Shown: positions 1 to 12,523 of the stretch, in pieces
How positions within the stretch are numbered: position 1 is the stretch's first letter
Layout: each line of letters begins with the position of its first letter
Source: Dendrolimus kikuchii
Lineage: Eukaryota > Arthropoda > Insecta > Lepidoptera > Lasiocampidae
DNA: 64,000 nucleotides
Assembly: GCA_019925095.2 (NCBI GenBank)
Contig: CM034392.1
Location: 10,869,887 to 10,933,886, forward strand
Direction: 5' to 3'
Position numbers and translations under genes: made by a program
Notes under the pieces: model-generated
The model's input: only the letters and a program-made list of their open reading frames with translations
The model's database searches: none
What the model was told of the DNA's origin: nothing

Positions 1-158
1 CACTTATGCGGGAAGGCTCCAACAACTTCAAATTTCTTCACCGACGGGTAATCGCCCGGTGAGTAGAAGCCCAGATAAAGCGGTTTCCCCGAGGCTCGAA
101 CCTCCTCATCGCCTTTAATGGCCAAAGAGAAAATCACAACAAGCAGACGGCGTTTCAT
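1..158 (-). other. Short open frame at the left edge, minus strand
   Basis: An ATG at 156-158 opens a 52-codon frame that runs off the left edge. It begins MKRRLLVVIFSLAIKG, which could be a weak signal peptide, and continues into a plausible-looking segment with LYLGFYSPGDYP. I do not recognise it. It lies antisense to an intron or upstream exon of DEPDC5. A plus-strand reading of 3-58 ends at a GTGAGT donor, but its phase does not fit the next DEPDC5 exon. It may be a real first exon, a transposon fragment or chance. Confidence 0.2.
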
Positions 159-271
159 ATTTACATAAAAAATACTTATCCTTTATATGCAAGAGCCAGT
201 CCAGTGATAATAATAGAGATCAGTGATCCATTCTCAAAATCATCAAAATATCGTTTTTTTTTATTTGTCAG

Positions 272-3200
272 TGTATAAGCAGACTCACCTGGACATAGAC
301 GTGAACAACAAGAGCGATCGCATAGAGTGGGGCCACGCGCGGTATCAGGCCACCTTCCGCCCCGACCAGGCATACGAGATGTGCATACAGTGGGCCGTGG
401 CCAGCGGGAACATTGTCGCCGAATTGGTAAGTATACCAATATGGTATACTTACTAATATTTCATTAATTAAACTAGTATGATAATAATATAATAGATAAC
501 TAAATATGTAAGGCCGTTTCGAATATACATAATTATGTTGTATAAGGCAATAAAATTCGTAGGTGACACATTTTATAATAAACTAGCTTCTGCCCGCGAC
601 TTCGTCCACGTGGAATAGTTAAAAAAAAAGTAAGTTAAAAAACCCCCCCGATTTTGAAACATTCTTAATTGGTGCTCCGCTCCTATTGGTCTTACCGTGA
701 TGATATATAGCCTATAGCCTTCCTCGATAAATGGGTTATGTAACAAATGAAAGAATTTTTCAAATCAGACCAGTAGTTCCTGAGATTAGCGCTTTCAAGC
801 AAACAAACAAACTCTTCAGCTTTATATATTAGTATAAGATTCTAAAACAACATTAATTAAAAGTGGACCTTGCTATTATCTTACTATTATTAATTTTAAT
901 AAATTGCTATTTAAACAATACTAAATACGCTCTTTGATTCAATAACGTTAAGTCGTCATAACTTGCTACGCGCGTACAATATCTAGACGGCTTCGGTTTT
1001 TTGCAAGATGATAAAAACTATCTTGGTTGATTTCAATATCATCAACTCAATCACTAATCTGCCTACCCTATTACTTTAACAGTACGTACAATTGACTATT
1101 GAAACTGCGAAAGTGGTGCTTGCCCCATGCCAGTATTCAAACCCACACACATTGGAACGAGACACAGATACTTAAGCTGCTAAGCTTCCACAACTTCTTT
1201 ATCTCTATACTAGTTGTTACAAAGGTAGCTTTTTGGCGGATACTTGAGTGAATCAAGTGTTGCTGTACAGTTGTGTTTAAAAATGACACTTTTTTGCGAA
1301 GCTCGTGAACAGGCAGACAATAGTTAAAAAATATTTTGCAGATAGTCGGTTGGGCTCGCAAGGCACAAAGTTGTCGGCTACAGATGGTGCCCATACCTGC
1401 AGACCCCCTCGCGCTGCCCTTCACCCTTAAATCGGACCCCCTCCGGGGGCCCATTTATGTACCACTGAACGAGGAACCGCTGCTCAGGAATAAAAGAGCT
1501 TTGTTTGAAGGTAACTCCAGTTTTATATAAAAAATAAACTAGCCATTTGATCCCTTATTTCCACACGTAAACATTATTTAAATATGCTGCCAGAAAACAT
1601 CATTTCAATATGCTGCCAGAAGTTGAGCATCTTTTTGTAACAAGAGCATGCATGTATATATATGTTTATCTACATTTTATAAATCCCTATTAATATTATA
1701 AATGCGAAAGTAACTCTGTCTGTCTGTTTGTTTGTCTGTTCCGTTTTCACGTAAAAACTACTGGACCGATTTGGCTGAAACTCAGTATATATATATTTTC
1801 GATGTCGAGAATGAACATAGGATATTTTTTATCCCGAAAAATGGGATAGTATCCGGGATAAAAATATATTTGTCTTTTTGTTTGTTATCCTTTTATGGAA
1901 AGACTATTGGACCGATTTGGCTGAAACTCGTTACATATATAATTTGAATACCGAGAGTGGCCAAGGGATACTTTTTATCTCAGATAATGGGATAGATTTA
2001 AGTAAAGTTTATCCCGGAAACTAGGACTGGTTTTGTGATTTCGTCCATTTCGTCCACTGGGTCTACTGGGTCCACTGGGTCCACTTGGTCCACTGGGTCC
2101 ACTTGGACCACTGTGTCCACTTGGTCCCCTTGGTCCCCTTGGTCCCCTTGGTCCACTGGGTCCACTTGGTCCACTGGGTCCACTTGGTCCACTGGGTCCA
2201 CTTGTTCCACTTGGTCCACTGGGTCCACTTGGTCCACTGAGTTTACTGGGTCCATTTGGAACACTTAGCCTACTGGGTCCACTGGGTCCAATTAGACTAC
2301 TGGGTCCACTGTTCGCACTGGGTCCACTGGTCCCACTGGGTCCACTGGGTCCACTTGAACCACTGGGTCCACTCAGTTTACTGGGTCCACTGGGTCCGTT
2401 TGGAACACTTAGCCTACTGGGTCAACTGGGTCCACTGGGCCCACTGGGGCCACTTAGACTACTGGGTCAGCTTGGTCCAATAGGTCCACTTGGTCCATTG
2501 GGTCCACTTGGTCCAATACGTTCACTTGGTCCATTGGGTCCACGTGGTCCACTTGGTCCACTTGGTCCACTGGGTCCACTTGGTCCATTTGGTCCACTGG
2601 GTCCACTTGGTCCACTGAGTTTACTGGGCCCGCTGGGTCCATTTGGAACACTTAGCCTACTGGGTGAACTGGGTCCACTGGGTCCACTTAGACTACTGGG
2701 TCCACTGGGCCCACTGGGTCCACTTGGTCCACTAGGTCCGTTGGGTCCACTGGGTCCACTTTGTCCACTGGATCCACTGGGTCCAGTTGGTCCACTGGGT
2801 CCACTTGGTCCATGTTATCTATTTTGTCAAGTTTTGTCATTTATGTAGTTTACATATAGACGGGGGTGGTATAGTTTGCGATATAAAATTAAGTGAATCT
2901 TTCGGGGGCAAATACATAAAAAAATAATACAATTTTTGATATGGAGCATTTTTTGTGCCTAAAATGTTGTGTATATTATATACGAATACAAAATTTGCTC
3001 ATGTGAAACGATCAGTAACGCTGTTTTGTTGTAATAAAAATAGCTCCAGACTGTATAATGAGTAAAATGAAAATTAGTCACGTAATTTAACCATAATTTA
3101 TTCGTCCGATTGCGTGTTTCAAAATACACTGACCTAACTAAACAATCGGTTAGTAAGATACTGTTATAGACGGTCATGAACATTAAAATTTCAAGTAAAC

Positions 3201-6200
3201 ACTCTTACAAAATTTCATACACTATTTAATTGTTAGTCATGACAAGCTTTGCTTTAAAAACTGGTATAAATATAAGATCCTTATCATCCTGGAAAATGTA
3301 ATTCATATATTAATATGTGAAGCAAAAACTTTGTACCCCTTTATACGAAAATTGCGCAGACCGAGGAGTATGAAATTTCGTACACTTATAGTTTATATAG
3401 AGAAGGAGTGCAGATTGCTAATATTTTTTTAAATTATGCGTAAAAAATACATTAAATCAATAAAAAAAACATTACACACGCATATATACTCTTTTCTTTA
3501 TTGTTCAAGTCAAATTGACAGTGTAACCTTGGCGAAATCTGTGATTATAGAAGTATAGTCTTTGACATTAATTATTATGGTCGAATTTCTACTACGGGCG
3601 ACCACTAGTTGTATTAATTTTGTTAATTACTTGTATAGTTTATTGATTAGGGTTTTTGACGTAAACCAATAGAAACCATGAATAAAATACTAGAAATGAC
3701 AGTCACAATAGTTTAAACTGTTGGCTTGATGGTTAGTAGTACCCTGTTCTATAGATAGCGCTAGGATAGAATACTCGTAATTTTACTTACGTACTGATAG
3801 TGTATAGTGTAGGTGCTCTTTATTTGGCCATTTTTAAGACATCAGCGATTTGATCGCGGTATATCGCGGTCTACCAGCACCAACTCCACTACCCACACTT
3901 TTGTCATACATTTGTTTTGTCAGTCTTCTTTCATCCATTTTCTCTGCACGTCTAAACTAGTTTAATATTCCTGTGTCTCTCTTCTCTCTAACTCTTCATC
4001 TTCTTTCAACTCACAATGTTCCCTAAAATATGTATTAAATAATAATTTAATTACAATAATAGGAATGTATAATAGTCCAAAGCGTTTTCAGAGTTGTCAT
4101 TAATTCTAGTAGTCTTCTTCCATGTTATTAGTTATACTTTTATAGTCGCTCTATATTCTCGCGAGAAACGAAAATATGGATTCTCTTGTGCCTTTCTCCT
4201 ATACCGCAAGGTTTTCAAAAGAATATGGAGCATCTATCACTATCGTCTCCAACAGGTTTTCCAGAGGAAACGTGGCAGGAGCGGCTGTTTTTATTCCTAG
4301 AAGCGATAGTTTGTCGTTTCGGCTTCATTAAGTGCACGGTTGAGAGTACTCACGAATCTGGGGTGGGAGACCACTTGTACGTGCACGTGACTGGGAACAT
4401 GTTCATACTTATACCGACCACCATGAAGACTGAGCAGAAGGCGCTCAGGTCCAAGCCGGCACCCAAGCCACTTAATGCTAACAGGTAACCGATTTTTTTA
4501 ACAGTATTTATATGACTAAATGAAAAAATTGAATAGTGCGATGGCAATCCATAAAATATAAAAGATTCCACAAAGACAATAAATGTCCAGTGCTTTCTTA
4601 ATCGATTATAGTTTACATATCCAAAACAACTTTATGAGTATTGTTCTATTCAATTTAATTCTATTTTGTATCCCTATACCGTCAATTTTCTTTATACTGC
4701 ATAGTTCAAAGTAAAGGGGGCCAAGGAATTATCAAGAATTAACATTAAAAAGGTAAAAAATGAATTTCGTATTATGTACTATCGATAATATTTATGGCAT
4801 AATGTACCTACGTAAACATAGTCCACTTAAGTTTTTTAAATTATTAAATTACATGATTATCTTTTCCGTAGGCCGTGAAGAAGAAAAAAATAATCAATTC
4901 AATTCACTTTTGTATATCAAGGGGTAAAAGGCTATTTTTTTCAACTGACATTTTAATATAATGCGTGTTTTTATCCTAACCTTTCGACTTAGGGAAAATG
5001 AAGACATTGTTAAATATTCTAATATAATGTTATATATATAATGTTAACAAATATATTTATTTAGATTATTTTGTATATACGTATATATTACTATTATGTA
5101 TATTTTTTTATATATGTATTAAACTTATAAATTAGTGTAAGTATGTATATTTAAATTGTACAGTCCTATCTTTTTTTTTGCTTCACCTACATAGTCAGAT
5201 TAGTTAAGAATTTTTTTTAAGCTAGGTTGCCTGGAAGAGATCGCTTTTAGCGATAAGACCGCCTGTTGTTTTGCCAAGAAGTATTGTAATGATACATTTT
5301 GTTTTTGTATTTGTTTATTTTGTTGAGCAATAAAGTGATATCTTCCTTTTCGAATATGATACACAGTATATAAATTACGATTTTTTTGAAGTGAAACTTA
5401 TAAACTTAGGATTTTTCTGTCACAAAAAAGCGTTACGGCCGCGTGGAGGAGCGGCATAATTTTAGAGTATAATATAGATGCGTTTTTTGGTTCCGGATCA
5501 AATTCAGTTTTTTTATTTGATAAAATAAAATATGTTTAAATAAAAAATGAATTCATTAAAATGTACCTAACCTAACAAAATCATAATTTGCAGTAAACCT
5601 GCACATAGTAGAAGTGAAACTTCAACGGACAAGTGAAAAAACGAATGCAACGGATAAGTGGCAAAACGAATCGCAACAAAATTTTAACTTGAAGTTTTAC
5701 GGGCTAGTTTTCAAATTGGACAAGTACATACATTAACAATCTGCCCATAAAACTTCCAAGTTAAAATTTTGGAGCGATTCGTTTTGTCACTTATCCGTTG
5801 AAGTTTTACTTCTACTATGTGTTCCAGTACAAATTTCGATTTTATTCATTTGACACTTCAAATATTTCTCCTGAACCTTTTTGAAAATTTTGTATTAAAC
5901 AAATAGCCTTTCCAGCGCTCGAATTACTACCATGAAGATGTGTGAACTATTTGTAATATTCAGTTTCGTTGATCAGGTACCCGGTGCATCCGGAGGCGGC
6001 ACCGAGCCCCCACGAGGGCTACATCACCCGGCACGTGCAGTGCAAAACGAAGGACGACTACGATAACAGCAGACGGGTAAACTCACTGTGGCCATTGTCA
6101 AACCGCAAACTATACTTGACACAAACACAATTCTTTTTATATTTTTAATCAATATATATTAATAAATAGCAGTAAAACATATGATATTGATAGACATGTG

Positions 6201-8109
6201 AAATCAAATGAAATATTTTTATTTGAAGAGAAATCCGTTTTATATTACTCATAACACAAGTGTAACTTGCTTAATTTGAGGATATACAATATGTGTATTT
6301 TCTGCCAATTATTATTATTTTATTGTATGTCCTCGAAGACCACGGCCCGGACTTTTGGAGGGCTTGTGTTGGGACATGGAAATGTCAACACGTAAAAGCC
6401 CCTTGATGTAAATGTGGCGTGCCACTGACTGGCGATTAACTCTGTCTACGTCATATTATTATTTTAAAAATACAACCTGATTCGGGTTATTTAACAGCGG
6501 CCATTTTGTCATTTTTACCGCACGCGAACACTGACGTCCCATAGTAACATTGGCATTTTGTAAACAGGGACCGTGACGTCGGATGCAATGAAGGTCTTTT
6601 TCGATTTTAAACCCGTTTAATTTTTATCACTTCAATCAAAATCCGTAGCCAAAATGCAATTATGTGCTAATATAGGTGTGATTCTAGGGTAATTAAAAAT
6701 ACAAATTTAAATACGTGACCTGTTACACACAATTATATGCACATTCCCTATTACCTAGCCTGTAGAATACGAGACGCAACATCCATTATCCGGGACCTTG
6801 GGATTACTCTTGATAGACTGTTTCACATAGACAACATAATAAAAAAAGCATCCCAATTATCAGGATTCATTTCTCGTAGTATGAACATATTCAAAAACCC
6901 CAAATTAACCATTATCATTTATTTCAGCTTGGTATGTAGTATATTGGAATATTGTAGTATTCCATGCTATCAAGTACATTCTAATCGTATTGAAAGGGTA
7001 CAAAACAGATTCCTGTATTATTTAGCTTGTTCACACAACAAGTGAGTTCTTTACAATCCTATGATCGCATCCTGCATATTACCCCATTATATTCAATTAA
7101 AATAAAATATATTTATATATATTTTAAATGGAATAGTACATTCTAGTATTTACACTTCTGAACAATAATAATTCCGTGGGTGAGTACAAGGTTCGCCGAC
7201 ATATTCGCCGATTCGGCTCCGTCTATTAAGAAACGAATCGAGACTATTCAAATCCTATTAACTTTGGCACATCTACTTACATAGAATTAATACGCTTAGA
7301 ACCCGAGTAGGTGCTAGTAAGTGAAACACTTTTAAGTAGGACCTAAAAGTCTCAGTCCGCTTGTCGACGCTTCGGTCCCGTAAGTCCGCAAGACAAAGTC
7401 TCAGAATGATGAGCTCCAATACTTCCAATTCCCTACAGGTTAGAAACACTCAATTTACTTGCAAAATTATTTGTGCTTTTGTGTCAGCGAAAATTATTAC
7501 GGCTCTCACGCAGACATCGATTGGTTTGTGCTTCAACTCTGAATGTAATCTTGTGAGAAAGAATGTCTCTAGGTATTACTCTAAGCCTACTTATACTTTA
7601 TACTTACTTCATGCTTATTACCAGTCTAAGACCATACATACATAGTTCGTAGACAATCAATTATATTATGCATGCAGTGTTTGTATAAACAGACTAATTT
7701 TTAAAATATTTAATTAATAATCTACATTCAATTTTGCAGACCAATAAAAAAAATTACTAATTACACATTAAAAAATAGATATATACATAATGATGTTACA
7801 TTTAATGCAATTAATTTCGTTTTTAAAAATATTGACAGGCACTCAAGCGCAGTTTAAGCAAATGACATTACGAGTCGTAACCGTAACCATTATTTTTCTC
7901 TCCAGATGGGATTCCTGTGGTCTTGGAATCACATGATATCGAAAAAATGGAAGAGCTCCCAGATACCAGCCACTGGCGACGAAACTTTCCAAATGCGCAT
8001 GTTGCGCGACTTCAAGCATTTCTGTGCAAATCAAGAACAAAGGCTAAGCCAGTTTTGGGATCAATGCTGGGAATTGAAAGAACAAGCTTGTGGTATAAAA
8101 ACTTGTTAA
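272..8109 (+). CDS. DEPDC5: DEPDC5 / Iml1, C-terminal five exons (GATOR1 subunit), 5' partial
   Basis: Last part of the GATOR1 complex subunit that restrains TORC1 at the lysosome through Rag GTPases when amino acids are scarce. Exons are 272-426, 1342-1510, 4256-4484, 5977-6076 and 7906-8109 (stop TAA). All junctions are GT-AG and the phases join without a stop. Recognised blocks are [13 protein letters not shown], then WARKAQSC followed by [12 protein letters not shown], then a block with [17 protein letters not shown], and the final block [11 protein letters not shown] with PATGDE and [13 protein letters not shown]. These match the order of the C-terminal domain of human DEPDC5 and fly Iml1. 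About 285 residues lie here. The DEP domain and everything upstream are outside the window. Introns carry a Helitron (583), a minisatellite Helitron (1684), a LINE tail (5215), a foldback element (5602) and a LINE fragment (6680). In the introns, 840-1341 and 2921-4255 hold nothing I recognise, and 7046-7905 holds nothing clear. Confidence 0.9.
583..839 (-). mobile_element. Short non-autonomous Helitron, minus orientation
   Basis: Read on the minus strand it starts TCTTATACTAATATATAAAG and ends in CTAG. It is flanked by A on the 5' side (840) and T on the 3' side (582), the Helitron insertion signature. It is 257 bp long. A second copy lies at 45300-45541 in the opposite orientation, with the same ends and interior (the GGAACTACTGG-type block and the CCTATAGCC block). 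It sits in a DEPDC5 intron. Confidence 0.75.
1684..2920 (+). mobile_element. Helitron-like element carrying a 9-bp minisatellite, 3' end lost
   Basis: Starts A|TCCCTATTAATATTATAAATG, then the (TCTG)n tract and the block ACTACTGGACCGATTTGGCTG common in Lepidoptera. It then passes into the minisatellite at 2035-2815 and the tail block CTTTCGGGGGCAAATACATAA. The same modules occur in the same order in the inverted element at 17109-17985. Homology to that copy stops near 2920 and no CTAG terminus follows, so this copy looks 3'-truncated. Intronic in DEPDC5. Confidence 0.7.
2035..2815. repeat. 9-bp minisatellite (TGGTCCACT)n, about 85 units
   Basis: Nearly unbroken array of a 9-bp unit of the form TGG-GTC/TTGG-CCAC, with point variants and some higher-order blocks (the segment containing TTTGGAACACTTAGCC recurs around 2253, 2400 and 2645). 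Because the period is a multiple of three, several frames stay open and would read as Gly-Pro-Leu, Gly-Ser-Thr or Val-Asp-Gln/Pro repeats. These are not treated as genes. Confidence 0.95.
5215..5341 (+). mobile_element. Isolated 3' tail of a Jockey/CR1-like LINE
   Basis: Contains GGTTGCCTGGAAGAGAT, then GCGATAAGACCGCC and ends near GAGCAATAAAGTG. The same order of blocks closes the larger LINE at 57130-59055 (58926-59037). No coding part accompanies it, consistent with extreme 5' truncation on insertion. It lies in a DEPDC5 intron. Confidence 0.6.
5602..5821. mobile_element. Foldback (inverted-repeat) element
   Basis: The left arm begins CACATAGTAGAAGTGAAAC and the right arm ends TTTTACTTCTACTATGTG. 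The arms pair, with interruptions, for about 80 bp, including the block AAAATTTTAACTTGAAG. Weaker complementarity continues outside both ends. A related segment lies at 52565-52720. No reading frame and no clear target duplication were found. Intronic in DEPDC5. Confidence 0.65.
6680..7045 (+). pseudogene. LINE reverse-transcriptase fragment (C-terminal part)
   Basis: The frame from 6737 reads [16 protein letters not shown], then [12 protein letters not shown], then a block ending in [10 protein letters not shown] and RIERVQNRF. This is the usual C-terminal succession of Jockey-type LINE ORF2 proteins (D-LGI-LD, H--I--KA--LGFI, LEY-S--W, IE-VQ--F). It stops after about 100 codons with no catalytic YADD in place. 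It is a decayed fragment in a DEPDC5 intron. Confidence 0.6.
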
Positions 8110-8659
8110 TTTATTTAAATAATATATATTTTTATTGGCATATTTTTGTTTTATATTATTACCTATTCCTCAGATTATTTAATATACAATGTAATTTTTT
8201 ATTATGTAATCGAACCTAGGCGGCTACAACTGGCGAGTACGGACCATAGATAATAAGTAGGACTGTACGAACGACACCCATGGTTTCTAACCACAGGTCT
8301 CTTAAACGGCATGTTATTCAGTATATGTTATCATAAAGCAATAATCATGAAATGTTTCGCCACCATTATTCAAAGTTCTGAACATAAATAGACATCTGCT
8401 GGTGTTGCAGGTCATTATAGAGAATTATACTTTGGAGTGAGGCATTAAATCATTACAGTTTCTTTTTCTCTTGTGATTAACGTCAAAATGCTGCTATACC
8501 TAGCCATAAAGGATAATATGTCTAGAGAGAGTATTGCTAAAAACAACACCACGAAAAACTGCGTCGAAAACGCGAAGGGTTGGTGTATTCACTCTGCAAA
8601 AACTATCACTGTTGCGTGTTTTGGGGAAATCAGCAAAAAATAGCTATTTTTTACAAATA
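8110..8659 (+). other. 3' flank of DEPDC5
   Basis: AT-rich sequence after the DEPDC5 stop. It presumably holds the 3' UTR, but no convincing single polyadenylation site could be chosen. No gene is seen. Confidence 0.4.
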
Positions 8660-8990
8660 AATATTAAGTGAGAGTTTTTGGCGGGAACTGAAAGGAGACG
8701 TTGTGCTGTGCAGTTTTATTTTCTAAAAATGTATAAAATTACTCTAAAATGACCAATAGTTGTAGGATATTGATAGTTTTTGAGTAGTAATTATGTGTTT
8801 TGTGAGAAATGTGAACTGTATAGTCAAATGTGGCCTTTTGAGTTTTCACAAGAACTCCGTTGAATGGCGTTAGTTGTAGCCTACAATACAACTGCGCGAC
8901 TATTATACGAAGACTTAAACATCAGAATTGGCTGTATGGACTAGATTCCTTTGCCTGCCTTTGTGGCGAATACAACTACTACTTAAGTGA
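8660..8990 (+). repeat. Interspersed repeat, copy 1
   Basis: Runs from GGCGGGAACTGAAAGG through CACAAGAACTCCGTTGAA to TTGCCTGCCTTTGTGGCGAA. The same sequence is found inverted and split at 47590-47690 and 48500-48740. It is probably a non-autonomous transposon; ends and class were not resolved. Confidence 0.6.
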
Positions 8991-9576
8991 AAAGTTTAAA
9001 TGATCTTTATGATTTAATCGCTTAATGTGTTATATTTTTAATATTTCTTTAATAATACTCAGAGGTTGTAATTTTTTTTAATTATTTATAGTATTAGCAG
9101 CAAATGTTGTATTTCTTAGAACAAAACAAAAAATAAACAATATGCACATATGTGTTCATAACACATTTTAGTATGTGTACTAGTAATTTTAATTCACAAT
9201 AAAATATCTACAGACTTTAATATTTATAAGTCTGTTAATTTACAGACAATATATTAGTTTACAATTACATTAGCATTAGTAATTACAAATACTAATGTTT
9301 ATTTCTAAAAAAAACTATTTCGTAATGGAAAATATTTTTGAAATCAAATGAAAATTTATTTGCGTGTGACATGATACATAAAATTTATCCAGGTTTTTAA
9401 ATTATACATATATAATTCCACATGCCATTACCTATAGGTTGTGCAAATATTACATTGTCTCATACAGGTGGTATAAGATATAATTAAAATGCTATTGACG
9501 TTACCACAGAAAATTAGATTATTTTAGAATATTGTCTTATGTGAAAAGTAATAAAGTCAGCCAAATTAGTTATAAT

Positions 9577-10276
9577 TAGGGATGCAAACAAAACATCGTT
9601 GTTTCCAAACATCGATGTATCGTTCAGAAAAATCGATCTTTTAACATCGATGTTGAAACCAAAACATCGACGATAAATCGTTGTTCAAGAACGATGTTTT
9701 ATCGTACATATACATAACGCGCCATCTTGCGCTCTATTTTTCATATTTTTTCTTATTGCCAGTAATAATTTATAGTATAAAAGTTGATTATTATACCTAT
9801 TTCTTTCATTTCTATTAAAAATATCAATTTTTCTTAAATGTAAATTTATTTTAAATGGTGATAGGGATGTGTTAGTGTATGCCCACGCTGTTGAATAGTA
9901 AGTACGGTAGTGAATGTGGGTAAGGGAAAAGACATATAAATAGAATAAACATAGTATTTAGTAGGATGAGAGCATTGAGAAGTGGGTGTGGTATTTCTTT
10001 GAAAGATGGAGTAACAGCGGCATAAAAGGATGATGTTAGTGAAAGCAAGAATTAAGAAAGGTGTGCTAAGATGGTTTGGGCGATACATCGATTTAAAAAA
10101 AAACGATGTTTCATTTGCATCGTAGTAACAAGCGTCAAAAGCTTATGTAAATGGTGATAAAAAAAAACATCGATACATCGTTCATAAACGTCGATATTTT
10201 TAACATCAATATTTCACTTTTGAAAACATCGATATCCTAATATCGATGTTTTTTTATGAGCGATGTTGCATCCCTA
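9577..10276. mobile_element. Non-autonomous hAT element with perfect 8-bp target duplication
   Basis: Ends TAGGGATGCAA and TTGCATCCCTA, flanked on both sides by GTTATAAT (9569-9576 and 10277-10284). The 8-bp duplication and TAGGG-type ends place it in the hAT superfamily. Both subterminal regions carry many copies of the palindromic core CATCGATG and near variants, plausible transposase-binding repeats. The middle (about 9860-10085) reads like the end of an RTE-type LINE (for example GVLRWFG and CGISLKDG in different frames), so it may have captured or received a LINE scrap. Confidence 0.85.
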
Positions 10277-10284
10277 GTTATAAT

Positions 10285-12523
10285 AATGAATTTGGAACGA
10301 TTTGATTCCTTCACACTGAGTTGTGGGCATTATGCGTAATCCGAATTAAAATAATCAAACCACAACCCAAAAATCCCCAAATTTTTTAATTGAATCCCAC
10401 TTGTCACCTGACAACATCAATCAATTCGACAAACTTCTTTATCGAAATTAAATTTCACGTTTTCATAAAGAAATCATGAGAAAAGTGTTAAACTTATCGA
10501 CAAAATGAGATTTTATTCTTGTCCTTTCCTCTTTTAAAATAGTTCCGACACATTTTAATACTGCAGGACGGCATAATGATTTTTTCCAAGAGCTCTAATC
10601 ACTAATACAGTCGAAACGAAACGACACTAACATGTATGGGGAACAAGTGCACCGATTTTAGTGCACTTTTTTGTGGCCGTGTTTGTGCAATTCATGCGTT
10701 ATTAAGATGTTTATATGAACTAAGTACCTACCTATATGAATATAAGAGTTGTAAATCCTATCCACAGCTTGCATTTGTGATACATATCTGTACTATGTTT
10801 GGCTCTATCCATCTTTGTAGTTGCTGTTTCCAACGCCTTTGGCATTGATTTTGCCAAGTTTCTGTTTGGCTCAATATGTTCCTAGAACTCGGTTCTGTAA
10901 TCTCTAACTGTCAGTGCCACTACGTATTATTTCATTTTCCTTATTGCCAGGTTCCAGAGTCGATTGTGTCTCCATATTTGAGTTGATTATTTCTCTTGGA
11001 AATCTTTTGGGCATAATAATAACTTTCAAAAACTTTTTGGGTATTATTTTTTTACCCTGAGAGGTAAACATTTAAACTAAACACTAGAACCCTTTACAAC
11101 TTTAGACAACGTCAGAAGATGTATGTACCTAATAAATAATATCGATTTCATAATAAATTTGGACTTTACTCTTAATGTTTGAAGTTTTTAACACTAAAAC
11201 TGGAAAAAAATTGTAATTTACAGAAATAGTAGATAGTTTAAAGATTTTTGGTTACTTCTATCATGTAACATTTAGCGAATTTTGCTATGGGATTTCTAAA
11301 ACTTAATTTGAAGACCCTACGTCTTGTTGTTGGATGTTGCCATAATTCATCAGTGTGCCCAACATAGGCCTGATTTATTTAGGCTGAAAGGAGACTAGTC
11401 GCCTATTAGGCTAGTACAAGGGCAAGCTATTTAAATTAACCAAACCACAAATAAATAAGCTTTTGATAAAAATTAAAGCCATCCTAGGGTTTGTTATATT
11501 AATAAAAAATTATAAACATGAAAATGACTATACTTTTCAATATCTTGTTGTTTTTGCAATGTATGTAGTAATTTTAATGTTTTTCTTGGCACCCTCTTCA
11601 AGATATTACATACATATTGACATATTTATTTCTGCTTTTTAGTTACTCCTGAAGTCAGTTTCTTTTTTGCTAGAAAAATAGCTATGCAGATGAAACAGAA
11701 TTCATAACTCGATTTATACGTGCATGCTGTTTGACGTTTGGATTTCCGTTGTATTCCTTCCTAGTCCTAATTGAGTCTAGTACAGCACGTTATTTATCAT
11801 AATTAGGGACCTACTTGTTTTAGGATTGTCATAAACCTAACAGTTTCAATTATTACACTTTTTTTTTATTTGATTTTGAGGAATTTTCTACTGTATCGTC
11901 GGAATGCAATATTCAATAACAATAAAATTTATGTGCAACCATCTAAAAACCATACTGAATCCAACGAAAAGAATGTTAGAGATTAGTTCAGAAATAAAAA
12001 AGATATAGCTGAAACAGTACCTTAATCACTACAAATTTATGTTTAATTTTAAGGAATTTTCGGCTATATTTTCGGAACTCAAGGTCTGATAGCAATGAAT
12101 AGTACCACTAAGTACTGATTTTAAACATTAAGGCAAAAAGAATTATTAAAATAGGTTTTAAAACAAAAAGTTATGGTTGAATGTGGATAAAAAAAAATAT
12201 ACCACGACTTGAAACATCCTCTTTTTTCCATGTCGGTTAAAAATCGGCGACTTTACGCTATTTTTCTGTGAAAAATGGCGACATTAGGTCTAGGCCCTGA
12301 GTTGTTGGCCACACTGTAAATACTGTAATTCTAATTCATTGTGTTTTGCTGGCTTTCGCTTCGCGCTGTTGTCATCTCCCCCTACAGTTTTTTGTGGTCA
12401 CACTTGTTGTTAAACTTATTTTTTTGTCAGACTTCAGACTTAAAAAATACTGCAGGCAGTGACACATACATGTGTATATATATCAAGATTGTTTGATTAT
12501 TATCAATCTAGTAATACCTAGTC
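10285..12523. other. Intergenic, no gene recognised
   Basis: AT-rich sequence between the hAT element and the caspase start codon. Reading all frames gives only short, composition-biased frames. The caspase promoter and any 5' UTR exon should lie near its right end, but no core promoter element could be assigned with confidence. Confidence 0.5.

Noticed and set aside
3..58. Plus-strand frame LMREGSNNFKFLHRRVIAR before a GTGAGT, as an upstream DEPDC5 exon
   Set aside because: Its phase cannot join the exon at 272 without a stop, and the sequence does not match the expected DEPDC5 region.
2498..2848. Collagen-like (GPL)n reading frame, and the frames at 1998-2264, 2256-2483, 17263-17544 and 17319-17507
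   Set aside because: They are translations of a 9-bp minisatellite, open in several frames and on both strands; no start context, signal or domain supports a gene.
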